NCBI GenBank assembly: GCA_022009975.1
Contig: CP091733.1
Location: forward strand, 1,567,001 to 1,631,000
Origin: Phocaeicola vulgatus
GTDB lineage: Bacteria > Bacteroidota > Bacteroidia > Bacteroidales > Tannerellaceae
DNA: 64,000 bases
Reading direction: 5' to 3'
Shown: positions 1 to 11,739 of the stretch, piece after piece
Numbering within the stretch: the stretch's first letter is position 1
Layout: every line of letters starts with the position of its first letter
Notes under the pieces: generated by a model
Seen by the model: the letters and a program-made list of their open reading frames with translations, nothing else
The model's database searches: none
Told to the model about the DNA's origin: nothing
Made by a program: the position numbers and the translations under genes

Positions 1-2111
1 TCGCCTGTCGTCCCGCCTCTTAAAGGCATCGACAGTGAAGGAATCTTCACCTTGAGAAATGTGGACGACACCGACCGCATCAAAGCTTATATGACAAAAC
101 ACAAAGTCCGCCGTGCTGTCATTGTGGGTGGAGGATTCATCGGCCTTGAAATGGCTGAGAACTTGAAACATGCCGGGTCACAAGTGGCTGTCGTGGAGAT
201 GGCGAACCAGGTGATGGCTCCGATAGATTATTCTATGGCGGCACTCGTCCATGAGTATCTCTTGCAACAGGATGTGAAGCTCTATTTAGAACAGGCGGTG
301 GAGGGCTTTTCCCGTGAAGGGGATGAACTAACCGTCCATTTCAAATCGGGCATCCAGCTGAAGGCGGACATGGTGTTGCTGAGCATCGGTGTAAGAGCCG
401 AAACCCGTTTGGCTCAAGCTGCCGGACTGAAGATTGGAGATATGCGCGGTATTTGGGTAGATGAATATCTTCAGACCTCCGACCAAAACATTTATGCCGT
501 GGGAGATGCCATAGAGTTCCCGCATCCCATCACAGGCAAACCTTGGCTCAACTTCCTTGCCGGCCCTGCCAACCGGCAGGCTCGTATCGTTGCGGACAAC
601 ATGGTGTTAGGCAATCAAGTGAAGTATGAAGGATCCATTGGCACGTCCATTGCCAAAGTGTTTGACATGACAGTGGCAGCAACCGGCTTGCCCGCAAAGA
701 GATTGAAGCTAATGGAGATTCCTTATCTTTCCGCCACCATTCATAATGGCGCACATGCCGGTTATTATCCGGGCAGTTTGCAGATGGACATCAAGATTAC
801 CTTCTCGCCAACAGACGGCAAACTTTATGGTGCGCAGATTGTAGGTTATGACGGAGTGGATACTCGCATCAACCAATACGCACTTGCCATCAAGCAGGGC
901 GCAACCGTTGAAGACCTTACCCGACTGGAACATGCCTACGCTCCCCCATTCTCATCTGCCAAAGACCCGGTTGCCATTTCTGGCTATGTCGCAGGCAACA
1001 TCCTCAGCGGGAAGATGAATCCTCTTTACTGGAGGGAGATGCAGCAGGCAGATAAAAGCAAGGTGACGATTATCGATGTCCGCACGGCAGATGAGTATTC
1101 GTTAGGTACGATTCCGGGAGCTGTGAACGTCCCGCTGGACGAACTGAGAGAACGGATGAAAGAGATTCCGACCAACCGCCCTGTATGGATGTTTTGCGGC
1201 GTAGGATTAAGAGGTTATTTGGCTTCGAACATCCTTAAGGCGAATGGCTATCAGGATGTGAGAAACTTGATTGGCGGATTGAAAACATACAAAGCCGCAA
1301 CGGCTAAAATAGCGGCTCCGGAAGGCTTTGAAACAACGAAGAAGGTTGTTCATGCGACACCTCGTCATGCGCAAACGACAAGGCAGTCATCAAGGTAGAT
1401 GCATGCGGCATCCAGTGCCCTGGTCCCATCCTTAAGATGAAACAGGCAATGGACGGGCTTGCTCCCGGACAGCAGTTGGAAGTCCGTGCCACAGATGCGG
1501 CTTTTCCACGTGATGCGGAGGCTTGGTGCCGGACGACAGGCAACAAATTCCTCGGCAAGCGTTCGGAGGCGGGCATACATATTGCCATGATAGAGAAAGC
1601 CACTCCTTGCGCAATGGAGGTTGCCAAGACGGAGTCTAACGATTTGGGCAAGACGCTTGTCCTCTTCAGCGACGACCTTGACAAGACACTTGCCACCTTT
1701 GTCATTGCCAACGGTGCAGCAGCCACAGGAAAGAAAGTCAGCATTTTCTTCACTTTCTGGGGGCTCAATGCCATCAAGAAGACAGACAAACCAAAGGTGA
1801 AGAAGGACATCTTCGGACGGATGTTCAGTTGGATGCTTCCTTCCGATTCCACCCGCCTTGCCCTCTCCAAGATGAACATGATGGGAATAGGCTCCAAAAT
1901 GATGCGTTATCTCATGAAAAAGAAGGGAGTGGATTCATTAGAGTCGCTCCGCCAGCAGGCAATAGAGAATGGTGTGGAGTTCATCGCTTGCCAAATGTCC
2001 ATGGATGTCATGGGAGTCAAACGTGAGGAGCTGCTCGACAATGTCACCATCGGAGGAGTCGCCAGCTACATGGAACGTGCCGACCAAGCAAATGTGAATC
2101 TGTTTATATAA
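1..2111 (+). CDS. CoA-disulfide reductase-type flavoprotein with rhodanese, TusA and DsrE domains (5' end outside window; frame broken)
   Basis: Multidomain sulfur-transfer flavoprotein of the pyridine-nucleotide-disulfide reductase family. The frame is already open at base 1, so the FAD-binding N-terminus and redox Cys lie outside. Visible in order are the NAD-binding Rossmann part (GGGFIGLEMAENL), the FAD/dimerisation part, a rhodanese domain with its Cys in MFCGVGLRGY, a TusA domain (CGIQCPGPILKMK) and a DsrE-like domain (TLVLFSDDLDKTL). The rhodanese frame hits a stop at 1396-1398 while TusA-DsrE continues one frame back. One base seems to be missing near 1355, after KKVVHA and before DTSSCANDKAV. 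In Bacteroidales these domains usually form one polypeptide, so one gene is inferred. It may shuttle persulfide or CoA-linked sulfur. The oxyR-like gene starts 5 bases downstream, so co-transcription is likely. Confidence 0.85.
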
Positions 2112-2116
2112 GCCTT

Positions 2117-3042
2117 ATGAATCTACAACAGCTTAGATATGTAGTCGCAGTCAACCGCTTTCGTAATTTGCGAAAGCGGCTGAGTCGTGTAATGTCTCCC
2201 AGCCGACCCTCAGTGCAATGCTACAGAAGTTGGAAGAGGAATTGGACATCCGGATTTTTGAGCGTTCGAACAAATCTGTCATGCCCACGACTGCCGGGGA
2301 GAAGATTATCCGTCAGGCGGAAACAGCCTTGTTGGAAATAGACCGCATTGGCGAGATTGTTTTGGAAGGCAAAGGGCAGATTGGTGGGAAATTCGCCTTG
2401 TCTGTCGGTCCGACGATTGCACCTTACATCCTTCCCAAGTTTATCAAGAAATACCGTGAGTCTTTCCCTTCCGTCGAATTGTCCATCCAAGAGTTGAAAG
2501 TCAACTTCATGCTCGAAGCCTTGCTGCGGGGAGAACTGGATGCCGGTATTGCCATTTCGGAAAACGCAAGGGAGGGAATACTTGAAATACCACTCTACAC
2601 AGAGAAGTTCTTGGTCTATCTTGCCGAAAGTTGCTGGCGCAAATTACCTGTATTCAAACCGGACAACTTGGAACACGAGAATATGTGGATTATGAAGGAT
2701 GCGCAATGCCTGCGTGACAGTGCCTTCTCATTCTGCAAAAGCCGGCAGAAAGGGAATCATATCTATGAAGCGGGAAGCATCACGACGCTTGTCCATATCG
2801 TGGACGAGAACGGGGGATTCACTATCATCCCGGAAATGCACCTTCCTTTCCTGAGTGACAAACAACGGGAGAATGTCCGCCCCATCGAAGGCGACTATCT
2901 TTCGCAAAGGCGTGTATCTCTCTACATCAAAGAGGATTATATCCGCCAAAGGATGTTGAACACGGTTACTGATACGCTTAAAAAGTTCATTCCCGAAAGG
3001 ATGATTAACGAAAGGGTCTGGAAATATGGTATCAAACTATAA
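2117..3042 (+). CDS. oxyR: LysR-family peroxide sensor, OxyR type (frame broken in the HTH)
   Basis: LysR-type transcriptional regulator. The N-terminal winged helix starts MNLQQLRYVVAV, then the frame breaks at a TTT run (2167-2169). One extra T restores NFAKAAESCNVSQPTLSAML, the expected LysR helix-turn-helix. The rest (EELDIRIFERSNKSVMPT and the effector domain) is intact. The effector domain carries the OxyR peroxide switch: two cysteines spaced as C-LRD-S-AFSF-C (AQCLRDSAFSFC), the family signature for disulfide formation by H2O2. Length (about 308 residues) fits the family. A Bcp peroxidase follows 100 bases downstream on the same strand, which supports a peroxide-stress role. Family assignment is firm; the regulon is inferred. 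Confidence 0.9.
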
Positions 3043-3053
3043 TATGAAATGAA

Positions 3054-3065
3054 GGCGGTGTGTCA
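3054..3065. repeat. Single GGCGGTGYGTCA repeat arm downstream of oxyR
   Basis: Twelve bases (GGCGGTGTGTCA) that match the arms of the inverted-repeat elements near 44.5 kb and 63.9 kb. It lies 12 bases after the oxyR stop. No complementary right arm is visible before the next gene, so this may be half an element or a chance match. Confidence 0.4.
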
Positions 3066-3142
3066 TAATTTTGTTTTGAAACACTGTCATATCAAGAAAT
3101 ATTGCTAACATTGCATTCAAGTAAATAAAATAATATACAATT

Positions 3143-3604
3143 ATGACTATCGGAGATAAAATTCCAGAAATCCTTGGTATTGACCAAGAGGGACGAGAGA
3201 TCAAAGCGAGCGATTACCGTGGCCGCAAAATAGTACTTTACAGTTATCCAAAAGCAAATACAAGCGGGTGCACTGCCGAGGCTTGTTCTTTGCAAGCACA
3301 TAAGGAAGAGTTGGCTGCTGCTGGTTATGAGATTATCGGTGTGAGCAAGGACAAACAGGCTTTGCAGAAGAAATTTGCGGACGCACAAGGTTTACAGTTT
3401 CCGCTTATTGCTGATACAGAGACGACACTTCTCCAAGAGTTGGGTTGTTGGGGCGAAAAAGTGGCTTGCGGCCGCAAAACCATCGGCATCCTCCGCACCA
3501 CTTATCTTGTGAATGAAGAAGGCATCATCGAGAAGATTTTCACTCCAAAGGAAATCAAGACGAAAATCCATGCCGAACAGATATTGGAATACATCAACAA
3601 ATAG
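3143..3604 (+). CDS. bcp: Thioredoxin-dependent peroxiredoxin, Bcp/PrxQ family
   Basis: Cytoplasmic atypical 2-Cys peroxiredoxin reducing H2O2 and organic hydroperoxides with thioredoxin. The 153-residue length is typical. The PrxQ active-site stretch YPKANTSGCTAEACSL holds the peroxidatic Cys43 and the resolving Cys48 five residues later. Later family features include IIGVSKD and FPLIADTE. The usual YPKDxTPGCT motif has Ala for Asp and Ser for Pro here, a mild deviation. ATG start is supported by full-length N-terminal alignment to the family (TIGDKIPEILG). It probably belongs to the OxyR peroxide response because it follows oxyR. Confidence 0.93.
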   Translation: MTIGDKIPEILGIDQEGREIKASDYRGRKIVLYSYPKANTSGCTAEACSLQAHKEELAAAGYEIIGVSKDKQALQKKFADAQGLQFPLIADTETTLLQELGCWGEKVACGRKTIGILRTTYLVNEEGIIEKIFTPKEIKTKIHAEQILEYINK

Positions 3605-3739
3605 GGTTCATAGAGGAGGCAATGTCAGAATTGCCAATAGCAACATAGCTCTTGGAATCCAGCCCTGTCCTTTTACACGAGCAAAATATCTATCTTACTT
3701 ATTATTAGCCGCTTGCATTTGTTAATGATGGTACATTTT

Positions 3740-3841
3740 AAACATACCGTTGTTTTGAAAAAAACATTGGACGTTTTTGAAAAAACATTGGACGTTTTCA
3801 AAAATTCTTCGTGACGTTTTTTTCAAAACAACGGTATGTTT
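3740..3841. repeat. Perfect 26-base inverted repeat enclosing two copies of a 21-base tandem unit
   Basis: Arms 3740-3765 and 3816-3841 are exact reverse complements. The region contains two tandem copies of a unit close to GAAAAACATTGGACGTTTTT (3757-3778 and 3779-3799). It sits in the 318-base gap between the convergent bcp and helicase genes, so it could act as a bidirectional terminator or be a mobile palindromic repeat. The same 21-base unit recurs three times at 62803-62865. The rest of this gap (3605-3739) shows no gene. Confidence 0.85.
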
Positions 3842-3872
3842 TTTCAACGGTTTTGGAGTGTCCAAAACGAAC

Positions 3873-3913
3873 GTTTTAATGGTGTTTAAATGGTGTTTTA
3901 ATACCATTAAAAC
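3873..3913. repeat. AT-rich palindrome, possible terminator
   Basis: Perfect 11-base arms (GTTTTAATGGT at 3873-3883 and its complement at 3903-3913) enclose a near-copy of the arm (GTTTAAATGGT). It lies 9 bases past the stop of the helicase gene on the minus strand, so a terminator role for the defence operon is plausible. The architecture resembles the palindrome at 15842-15891. Confidence 0.6.
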
Positions 3914-3922
3914 AGCCGAAAC

Positions 3923-6662
3923 CTATGGACACAATTCTACCAATTCACCAATAACTTTTTCCCGTTCTCTACTTCCTTTGGTAGAAAAACGAAGTAGCGG
4001 CAAACCATAACTCGACAGTATACGATTCTTCATAGCATCTCGCTGGTGTTGGTCTGTCGCTTCTTTATGGTACGAATATCCATCGGTTTCAATAGCCAAG
4101 ACTGGCTTTTTGCTTACATTGTTAATGATAAGAAAGTCTAAATGCGTACTATAATTAGCCGCATACTTCAATTCTCTCTCAGACATAAGAGATGTGTCTC
4201 TCACGACTTGCCGTAATGGGACATGGCACAACACTTTAAGACTTTTGAAACGGATATCAGAAGAAAGAATCTCTTTGAGCATGACATAGGTCAGATTCTC
4301 CGAAGCGTACTCAGATATTTGCGGCTGCATTTTGAGGAAAAGCATACGTTGCTCCGAATATTGCTCATACATATAATCAAATATAGATGCCAATTTACTG
4401 TCAGTCACCGTACAATTGTTGTATGCAATGTAGTCAAGCAAGTCCATAATATAACCATGTTTCTCTTGATCATTGCCTGTTAGCACAAGACAAAACTTCT
4501 TCTTTGCCCTTGATACGGCAACATTCAACATATTGGCATCATCTGCAAATGGTGTAATTTGGTTGTCTACCACACTCATGATGATAGCATCGTTCTCACG
4601 CCCTTGATATTTATGTATAGTTCCAGCTATCCCCTTTCTCAACTGATTGTTAAATGCATCTACTTGATTGTTATATGGCGTGATAATACCTACGTTGTCG
4701 TAATCCTTCAAACCGGCAACACCTCTTCCATGACAACATCTATCTCACGCTGATTATAGTGATTGATTGCATGATTGCCTTTCACTGTCCTCATGGCTGT
4801 CAGCACGTCCTTTTCACCTTTGTCTTCGGTCATAATGAGCAGGTTGCCTCCATAAAACTTTTGATTGCAGAAGTTGATGATGCGGGGATGGCAACGATAA
4901 TGCTCCCTAAGTAAAGTCTCAGGCACATTCTTAATCACGCCCAACACCGACTGCAAAAAACTATTCTTTGCACAGTCATAGCCATCTGTAATATTATACT
5001 GCCTCATGATTACATCCAGCTTCAATCTGTCCTCATCAGTCACCACGTTAGGAAGTTGCATGGTGTCACCGACAATGACAGCATTTCGAGCACAAGTCAA
5101 TGCCAAAGCTCCTGTATCTATCGAAACTTGCGAAGCCTCATCCATGATAATGTAATCGTATGGTTTACCTGTGAATACACAAGAACGAGCGGAGAAAGTC
5201 GTACTAAGAACAACAGGATATTGTTGAATCAATTCATTCCCTCTCCTTCTCATATCCTTGAGACCTGCAAAATCGACACGCTTATGTTTGGAATAATAGC
5301 TATACAAATGCTTTGAATAGCGACAACGAGAGTGTTGTCAAGGTTTTAGTCAACCCCATTGCATCATGTTGTGCCAAGTCTTTGTTAATAGAATTTATCC
5401 GTTGCCTAATCTCCTCAAGTCTATTTAGATAGTACAAGGTCTGAAATTCCTTGACAAGTGGAGTGAGGTTGTTCCTGTCAAACTCACTCTTGAGATACAG
5501 CCGATGTTTACTAAACCACTTCATTTTCCACCATTTCAGTTTCTAACCATTTGACAAACCAATTTGCGGATATAGGCTTTTCACCATAGGCTTGAGCTTG
5601 GTATTCCAACCATAACGATATAACACGTTTGGAGTTTATACGGTTTGTCAATTCCAATCTCTCGTCTACACCATTATCCATACAGAAATGCTTCCACTCC
5701 AAGGCTACTGCTTGTTGTTCCTGTAGTAGCTCTGCCCGCTCATTCTGCAAGGCAAACACTTTATCAAGCAGTGCGAGGGTTGCGTGCAATTTTTGTTTCT
5801 TTTTTAAAGACTCTGAAATGGATAATCCCCACAAGCTGCACTCAGCAGGAACAAGTGGTTGGTTGGCAATGAAAACCTCCTTATTTTCTTTGCTACCAAG
5901 TGGTGCAACAACAAATGAAAGTCCATACTTGTCTAGTTTCTCCTGCACATTAGTAATAGCAGAATTATTGTTCGACACCACCATCACAGTCTTTCCTTGA
6001 CAGACGATGTTTGCAATAATGTTCAGGATGGTCTGAGTTTTCCCTGTTCCAGGAGGGCCCTGCACTACGCTTATCTGATGTTCAAAAGCCGTAGTTACCG
6101 CCTTTTTCTGGCTGGCATTACATCCGAAAGGATAAATTAAGTCAGCGTGTTTCATGCTTCTCGGATTATACTTATTGGGATTGAGATAGCATGCGGCAAC
6201 GGTTTCTGAATCCACATATTCCACTTGCTCATACAAGTCTGCCAAGATACCATTACCGTTCTTTTCCTTACCTAAGGGATTGATGATGGCTACATTTTTC
6301 AGATAAGCAAACGTGTCTCTACTCTTTTCTTCTCCAAGGCAAGAAGTTGAAACAATCATCTTATCATCATCACCTTCCCGCATATAACCATTGCCATATA
6401 CAATTCGCCAATAACATTTTGTTCCACATACAAACTTCCAAATCTCCTTCACGCTGTTTTGCAATGCGCCATCAACTACCACCTTACAATGTGTTGGATC
6501 AAACCATTCGGGATTATAAAGCCAAGCAACCTTGTCACAGCCATAGTAATAACTTTTGCTGTTGTTCTTAAAGCGCACACGATATCCATTAGCCCCTTCA
6601 CATTCAATCGAATCAACTTGCAAAGTCTTTGCCTCACCGTTAAGTAACAATATCTTATTCAT
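3923..6662 (-). CDS. UPF1-like superfamily 1 helicase with C-terminal nuclease-like domain, Wadjet-associated (three frame breaks)
   Basis: A protein of about 912 residues once three homopolymer breaks are bridged (5524-5527, 5306-5308 and 4710-4712). The start at 6662 follows an AAGGAT ribosome-binding site and is 40 bases after jetD. In order: an N-terminal domain of about 180 residues of unknown role; Walker A GPPGTGKT at about 202-209; the Walker B/DEAD-like box IIMDEASQ; motif V/VI elements (GIITPYNNQ, NVAVSRAKK); and a C-terminal domain with HLDFLIINN, then AIETDGYSYHK and a basic tail. That last pattern fits PD-(D/E)xK or Vsr-like nuclease folds (DUF2726-type), a structural inference. 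Same strand and short spacing place it in the Wadjet operon. Related DNA2/NAM7-like helicase-nucleases act in DNA repair and phage defence. The exact substrate is unknown. Confidence 0.75.
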
Positions 6663-6702
6663 ATCCTTTTCTTTTCTTATTTCCGGTAAAACCTTTACAA
6701 GC

Positions 6703-7541
6703 CTATATGTATCCCTCTTGGTCGTATCCCTTCCGTTCTTGGTGGATAAGCTCAATCAGATGCTGGATTTCTTGGCTGTCTGACTTCATATCCTTAAAGC
6801 GGTTATATTGCTCATCGTATCGACTCTTTGAACCCGATTTCAAGCGAAGTTCAATATCGTCAGGGATTAGGAATGAGGAGCGGTCTTTTCCTATGTATTG
6901 CTGGAACTCCGATAGGAAGATATTTATCCCGGCAAGGTCATAGTCGCCAAAGTGGATATAATGATTGGGAATCGAAGTGAGCCACTTCCTCAAATCCAAA
7001 GATTGCGGGTAGCGAGACACAAAGAGGATTTTACCGGACATTCCATGTGCCTTTAGATAATCCTCAAAGAAAGACCTCTGTTGGCGAATCATCCTGAAGT
7101 TTTCCATGTTCTCAATGCCCATCACAATCAACTCTTCCGGAATGACAAACGTTTCCCAGTCTGTCACGAAAAGGAAACTACCTTCCTGAGGATTCACCAT
7201 AAATGGTTTCCCATGTAGCGAACATTCAATAGGTTCATAGCTGTTGATTGGAAATCCGGGGCATGAACGGACGGAAACAAGTTTGGAATTGCCTGTCTCC
7301 GCAGCCATCGAAGCTCGGGAATCCGCAGCATTGGCTTCAAGCATACGGAAGCTCTCATCTTTGTCAATGAGGTATCTTTCAACGCTTCGATATCGCGCGC
7401 CCGATAGGATTTTCTCGAACCACGTGCAATCACCAATAGCAATCCTTCTGCCATCAGTTCACTAAGCAAATTGCCGTTCAGCTTTGAACCTGCGACCTGC
7501 TCTCCTGCCATCAATGCCTGTATGGATGCACTTATTGCCAT
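6703..7541 (-). CDS. jetD: Wadjet nuclease subunit JetD (Toprim/TopoVI-A-like; frame broken)
   Basis: Wadjet endonuclease subunit that, in characterised systems, cuts plasmids trapped by the JetABC SMC complex. The Toprim-like catalytic core is visible: acidic motif VMGIENMENF and DxD motif HFGDYDLAGINIF, as in DUF2220/DUF3322 proteins. The N-terminal part (SYRARDIE) is separated from the rest (SVERYLIDKDESF) by a frame break. One base is missing in the TT at 7386-7387; adding it gives an uninterrupted protein of about 280 residues. This is shorter than many JetD proteins, mostly at the N-terminal arm region. It starts 9 bases after jetC ends, so it is co-transcribed. Function is inferred from motifs and operon context. 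Confidence 0.88.
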
Positions 7542-7550
7542 AGCTCATGT

Positions 7551-10500
7551 TTATTGAATCCGCTTCAACAATCTGTCCACCCTCGTCTTCACTCCTTGCT
7601 TGCTTAGCAGATAAGTATAACGATAATCGTAAGGATTATAAGAGGTGGGCGAACTATTGATCAGGTAGATATTTCGTGAATTGGCAAACTGTAAAATGCC
7701 TTTGATATTATTGGGATGCAAACGGCCGATTTCGTCCATCATGCAATGCACGATAAAGTCGCCATTCTTCCGGGCTACTTTCTTCTTAAACACATTGATG
7801 AGCATGATATTGACCATCGCTTTCACTAAAATATCAGTCCCGTCCGAACCAACATTGTTAATGCGTTCCACCCAATTCGTGTCATTATCATTCTCCTTCA
7901 CTCGGAACTGAAGGCGGAAAGCATCTCCTAAGGAGACCGAAGGGCGATTGGGCTCGTTCTGCAACTGATGAGAAAGACTCTTCAGATAGTCCACTACCTT
8001 ATCATTGACCTCGTCACGGTTGTCGCCCGAGAAAAGATTGAGTTCACCGATAGAAAACTCATTCTCTATGGTAAAATCATGGATGGACATGAGCAACTGC
8101 ATGAGCTTGTCAGACGATTCATTCGCCCGAAGCTCAATGCTCCTGATGACTCCTGCAAAGTTCTTCTCTACAAAGTCATGATTGATATCGAGGATAACAC
8201 CATCCACATCCGAGCGGCGCTTCATCAATGCACCGATTTCCGTGGAGACACGTCCCAAGATGTCCTTATAATGTTCACTGGTGCGTCTGCGGAACTCTTC
8301 GATTTTATTGTTATCCATGAATTCCTGCAAGTCAACTGCAATCTGGAGATAATCGTTATCGGTGACCGGCATCGTATTGAAATGGAAAGCATTCTGAGGT
8401 TTAAAGTTTCGATTGAAGCTAACGACACTATCTTTCAACCCGTCAATCGATTCACGTTTCTGATTGACAGTTCCCCTGAGTTGGCTCAACAACTGCTGGC
8501 AATCCTGATGGGTTGCCATCTCCTTGCTATCAGACAAGAAAGCATCAGGCACCAGATGCTCGTTCTCCACCACTTGGTGATAAAGAGCCAAACCTTCCTT
8601 CCGATGTGTCAAATCTTTGAGAAGCACTTTCTGCCGGGTCTCCTGATCCTGCCTTCTTTTCTCTATGCGTGCCCGTTTATCCTCATAACGTTGGCGCATC
8701 ATGGCAATCTGCTGTTCAATCTCCTTGATGGATTTTCTAATCTCCGGCTCCTTGGCAAATAGGTTTTGCTCGGCATCACGATATTTAATCACCTTGGGGC
8801 GGTCGGTTGCTATCCTTCCCAACAGCTTGTCAAGATTATCCAAAGACTTCCGATAACGTTCCAAAAGATGTACATCCACGCCTTTCCCTGCCAACTCCGC
8901 TTTCTGTTGCTCCTCCAGCTGGACCTTTTGCGCAGCAAACTCCTGATTCCGGAGCGAGGCTTCCGAATCTTGCGACTCCTTAAATATACGCAAATTCTCA
9001 TCAAGAGCCTTTGAAGCCCTATTAAAAGACAAGTCAAGGTCTTTAAGTTCCTTTTTGTTTTTCACCTCCCTCTTCTCCCGGGCATCCTTTTCCGACTGCA
9101 CTTGGAGCAGAGCCTCGTTAAACGCACGTTCCCGGACTATCTTCTCCTGGGCAATTAATTCCAGTTCTTCCATCTCCAACTTATGCTGTTGGTTTTGCAG
9201 ATTCTGCCGTTTAACCGGTATTTGGTTCTCCTTTACCTCAAAAGAGGTCTTTTCCTGACGGAGCGGATTGAGTTGTGATGTGTATTTCTTGCTGAGTTTC
9301 GATATCTCCTCCTGAAGAGTAACAGGCAATTGTGTGAGCGAGCGATTGATTTGTTGCAGCCGCTCTTCCAAATTCCTCTTCTCTGCACGATAATCATCCG
9401 GAGTCCGATGCACAACGTCTATTCCATCCAAGTTTAGCTTTATACCAAACAGATTGTCAGATGCAGCACTCCGTTCCGGATCAAGCCCTTGAGCATAAAG
9501 GATGCGCTCTTCATCCACCACTTTTCCTATCGTCTCCTCCCAGCCTTCCACATTCTCACCCAGCCATTGGTAAAGGGATCCATCCAAATGCGCAAGCAGA
9601 TCATTGACTTTTTCCATCTGCGCACGGCACTGTTCACGATTCTCCACAAGACGCTCCTGCTCACGCTGGAACGCTTGTTTCAATTCAGCCTCTTTCATTT
9701 CATATTCAGTAGTGACTTGTGCAATCCTACTCTTAACGGCAACCAACTGCGCTGCAATCTCTTTCCCGTCTATCTCCAATTGAAGGAGTTGTTCCTTCAC
9801 CTGCCTGATTTCATCAGCCATCGGATGCCATTGCCTGAGTTCTTTCAGGGCACTGTCCCTCCTGTGCTGCTCAGCCATCAACATCTGAATGCGCTCGTCC
9901 GAGTCATGCCTCCAACTACTGAAAGCATCCATAATCTGATTCCTTCCTTTCGTGCGTTCCTCCTCAAGCCGCTTGCGCTCCACTTGTAACAAAGTCTGCT
10001 TTTGGAAGAAAGCTTCTTTCTGCGCATTCTCAAATGCCTGTTGCGCATTCTCCAACTTTCCCCTGGCAATATTGTATTTCCTCTATTGACATGTGGGTTT
10101 TCAGAAGGTCATCCAACAACATTTGCTGGTTAAAAGCCTCCTGTTTGATGGAATCTTCACGAGCGGCAAGTTCAAGTATCGCTTCTATGCCCATTGTCTC
10201 AAATTCCTTCCGTGCATAAGCAATCTCACCCAACTTGCTCTTCTTACCACCAAGTTCCTGATTGAGGGAATCCTTCTCCTTATCATATTCGGCAGTAAGC
10301 TCTTTCTCCCGGTTGCGTTCTTTCTCAATGCCAGTTTTCACTTCAGCGACCTCTGCTTCCAAAAGAGGAATCTGTTGTTCGCTTTCAGCCACCGCATGGT
10401 TCAGCATCCTCCATAAATCAAGCAACTGCTGGTCAAGTGCCACAATCTTCCTGCCTTGCTCAGCAATCTTCAATGCTTGTTGGCGCACTGGATAATTACC

Positions 10501-11198
10501 ATCACGAGTTTGGCGGAACCAGCAATCTATCTCGTCATATTCCCTCTCAAAGTCGATTACCAATCTCCTGTAAGTCTGCAAATCAATAGGTAACTCTTCA
10601 TCCGCCATGGATTGTATGATGGTGTTCTTCACGAAATCCGCATCCAACTTTGTGTTCAGAAAGACATTTTGGATGCTTCGGGGAATATTCTGGTAATGCG
10701 CACTCTGCGTCAATGCATAGCGGGTGTATTTATGGTCACGCGTATTACCAAAGATGATATCCTTGAACATCACGCCCGAATCAACCCTTGCGGAAACAGC
10801 CACATTCTTATCGATGCGTTCCCGTATCTTCACCCAGTCGCTCAGCACCTGATTGTCATCACCAATGAGCCATCCACGCTGATAAGGAGCATCAATGAAC
10901 CGCCACGAGGCACGACCTTGGTATCTGCTCACCAATATCGTATATGCCCCATTATCCCGCATTACTTCATACAGGATATGGGAATTGGATTGGCGGAAAT
11001 AGAACTCATCAAACGACTTTGTCCCTGTTGGATGCCCAAGCGATGCTTGTCGGCATTGTAAAAGAACAGAAGTGCCCTTAACACCGTACTCTTCCCCACT
11101 CCCTGTGTCCCGGTGAAATGCACATTGCCATCCACAGAAATCTCCGCATAGGGAATATTGGCACTATTGATAAATATAATCTTATTCAGGTACTTCAT
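7551..11198 (-). CDS. jetC: Wadjet SMC-like ATPase JetC (two frame breaks)
   Basis: MksB/SbcC-like SMC ATPase and motor of the Wadjet complex, about 1215 residues after repair. Head N-terminus: Walker A GTQGVGKST (about 30-38) in FTGTQGVGKSTVLRALL. The middle is a long Glu/Lys/Gln-rich coiled coil with a hinge region. C-terminal head: Walker B FIVHCMMDEIGRLHP and INSSPTSYNP. Two breaks lie in homopolymers: TTT at 11018-11020 (one base missing) and CCCC at 10060-10063 (one base extra). Correcting them joins the pieces seamlessly (EFYFRQSNSHILYEVM; YCQGKLENAQQAF). ATG 11198 overlaps the end of jetB by 17 bases. The RNA is expected to be shared with jetA, jetB and jetD. Confidence 0.9.
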
Positions 11199-11739
11199 CT
11201 TCGTTGGCAATTTGAATCATGTTAACCAGTTCCTCGGCATAGCGGAATGCCGAAGTTATCTTAAACGTCTCATCTTGTTCGCTGATGCACTCGGCAAAGC
11301 CCATGCCCTGCATCTCCTGAAGCAACTTGTTCACTATTTCAAGATAAGATCCTACACCATACTTCTTGAACAAACGGCCAGCCTTCTCCTTCAGTTCAAT
11401 ATCAAGGCTTATCTGTTCCACCAAATGGCTCTTCCGGAATTGATATCCCGCAGTAAACGACTGGTTATAACACTTCAAGAAATCAAGATAATCCAGCCAT
11501 TTGGAGAAACTCTCCAATTTCTGCTCAATTGCTTGCTTTCCCTCTCCTATCCGCGAGAAATAGAAATATCCATTACCCGATTCCAGTTGGAGACCAATCT
11601 CCTTAAAGAAATCAGCATATTCATCAAAGTTCTCCTCTATCTCCTCATAAAGATGGCGAATGGAAGTGTCCGTGCTGTCAACCGAGAGAAACTCTCCCCG
11701 GCTCAGTCGTTCATATATTCTCTGAGTGTTATTTCGCAT
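11182..11739 (-). CDS. jetB: Wadjet subunit JetB (MksE-like)
   Basis: 185-residue protein in the JetB/MksE position, between the kleisin-like JetA and the SMC JetC. In Wadjet, JetB is a winged-helix KITE-type protein (DUF4194-like) that bridges JetA and the SMC heads. The sequence is consistent: acidic and helical with YEEIEENFDEYADFFKEIG, a short beta segment (GNGYFYFSR), and a C-terminal winged-helix-like part (KITSAFRYAEELVNM). Individual motifs are weak, so the call rests on size and operon position. Its ATG overlaps the jetA 3' end by 11 bases and its own end overlaps jetC, both signs of translational coupling. No frame damage. Confidence 0.83.
   Translation of the reverse strand: MRNNTQRIYERLSRGEFLSVDSTDTSIRHLYEEIEENFDEYADFFKEIGLQLESGNGYFYFSRIGEGKQAIEQKLESFSKWLDYLDFLKCYNQSFTAGYQFRKSHLVEQISLDIELKEKAGRLFKKYGVGSYLEIVNKLLQEMQGMGFAECISEQDETFKITSAFRYAEELVNMIQIANEDEVPE

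Noticed and set aside
1304..1897. 197-codon minus frame across the TusA-DsrE region
   Set aside because: Opposite strand of a conserved domain pair; no start context or motif.
7968..8762. 264-codon frame on + strand within jetC
   Set aside because: Antisense of the SMC coiled coil; no domain features.
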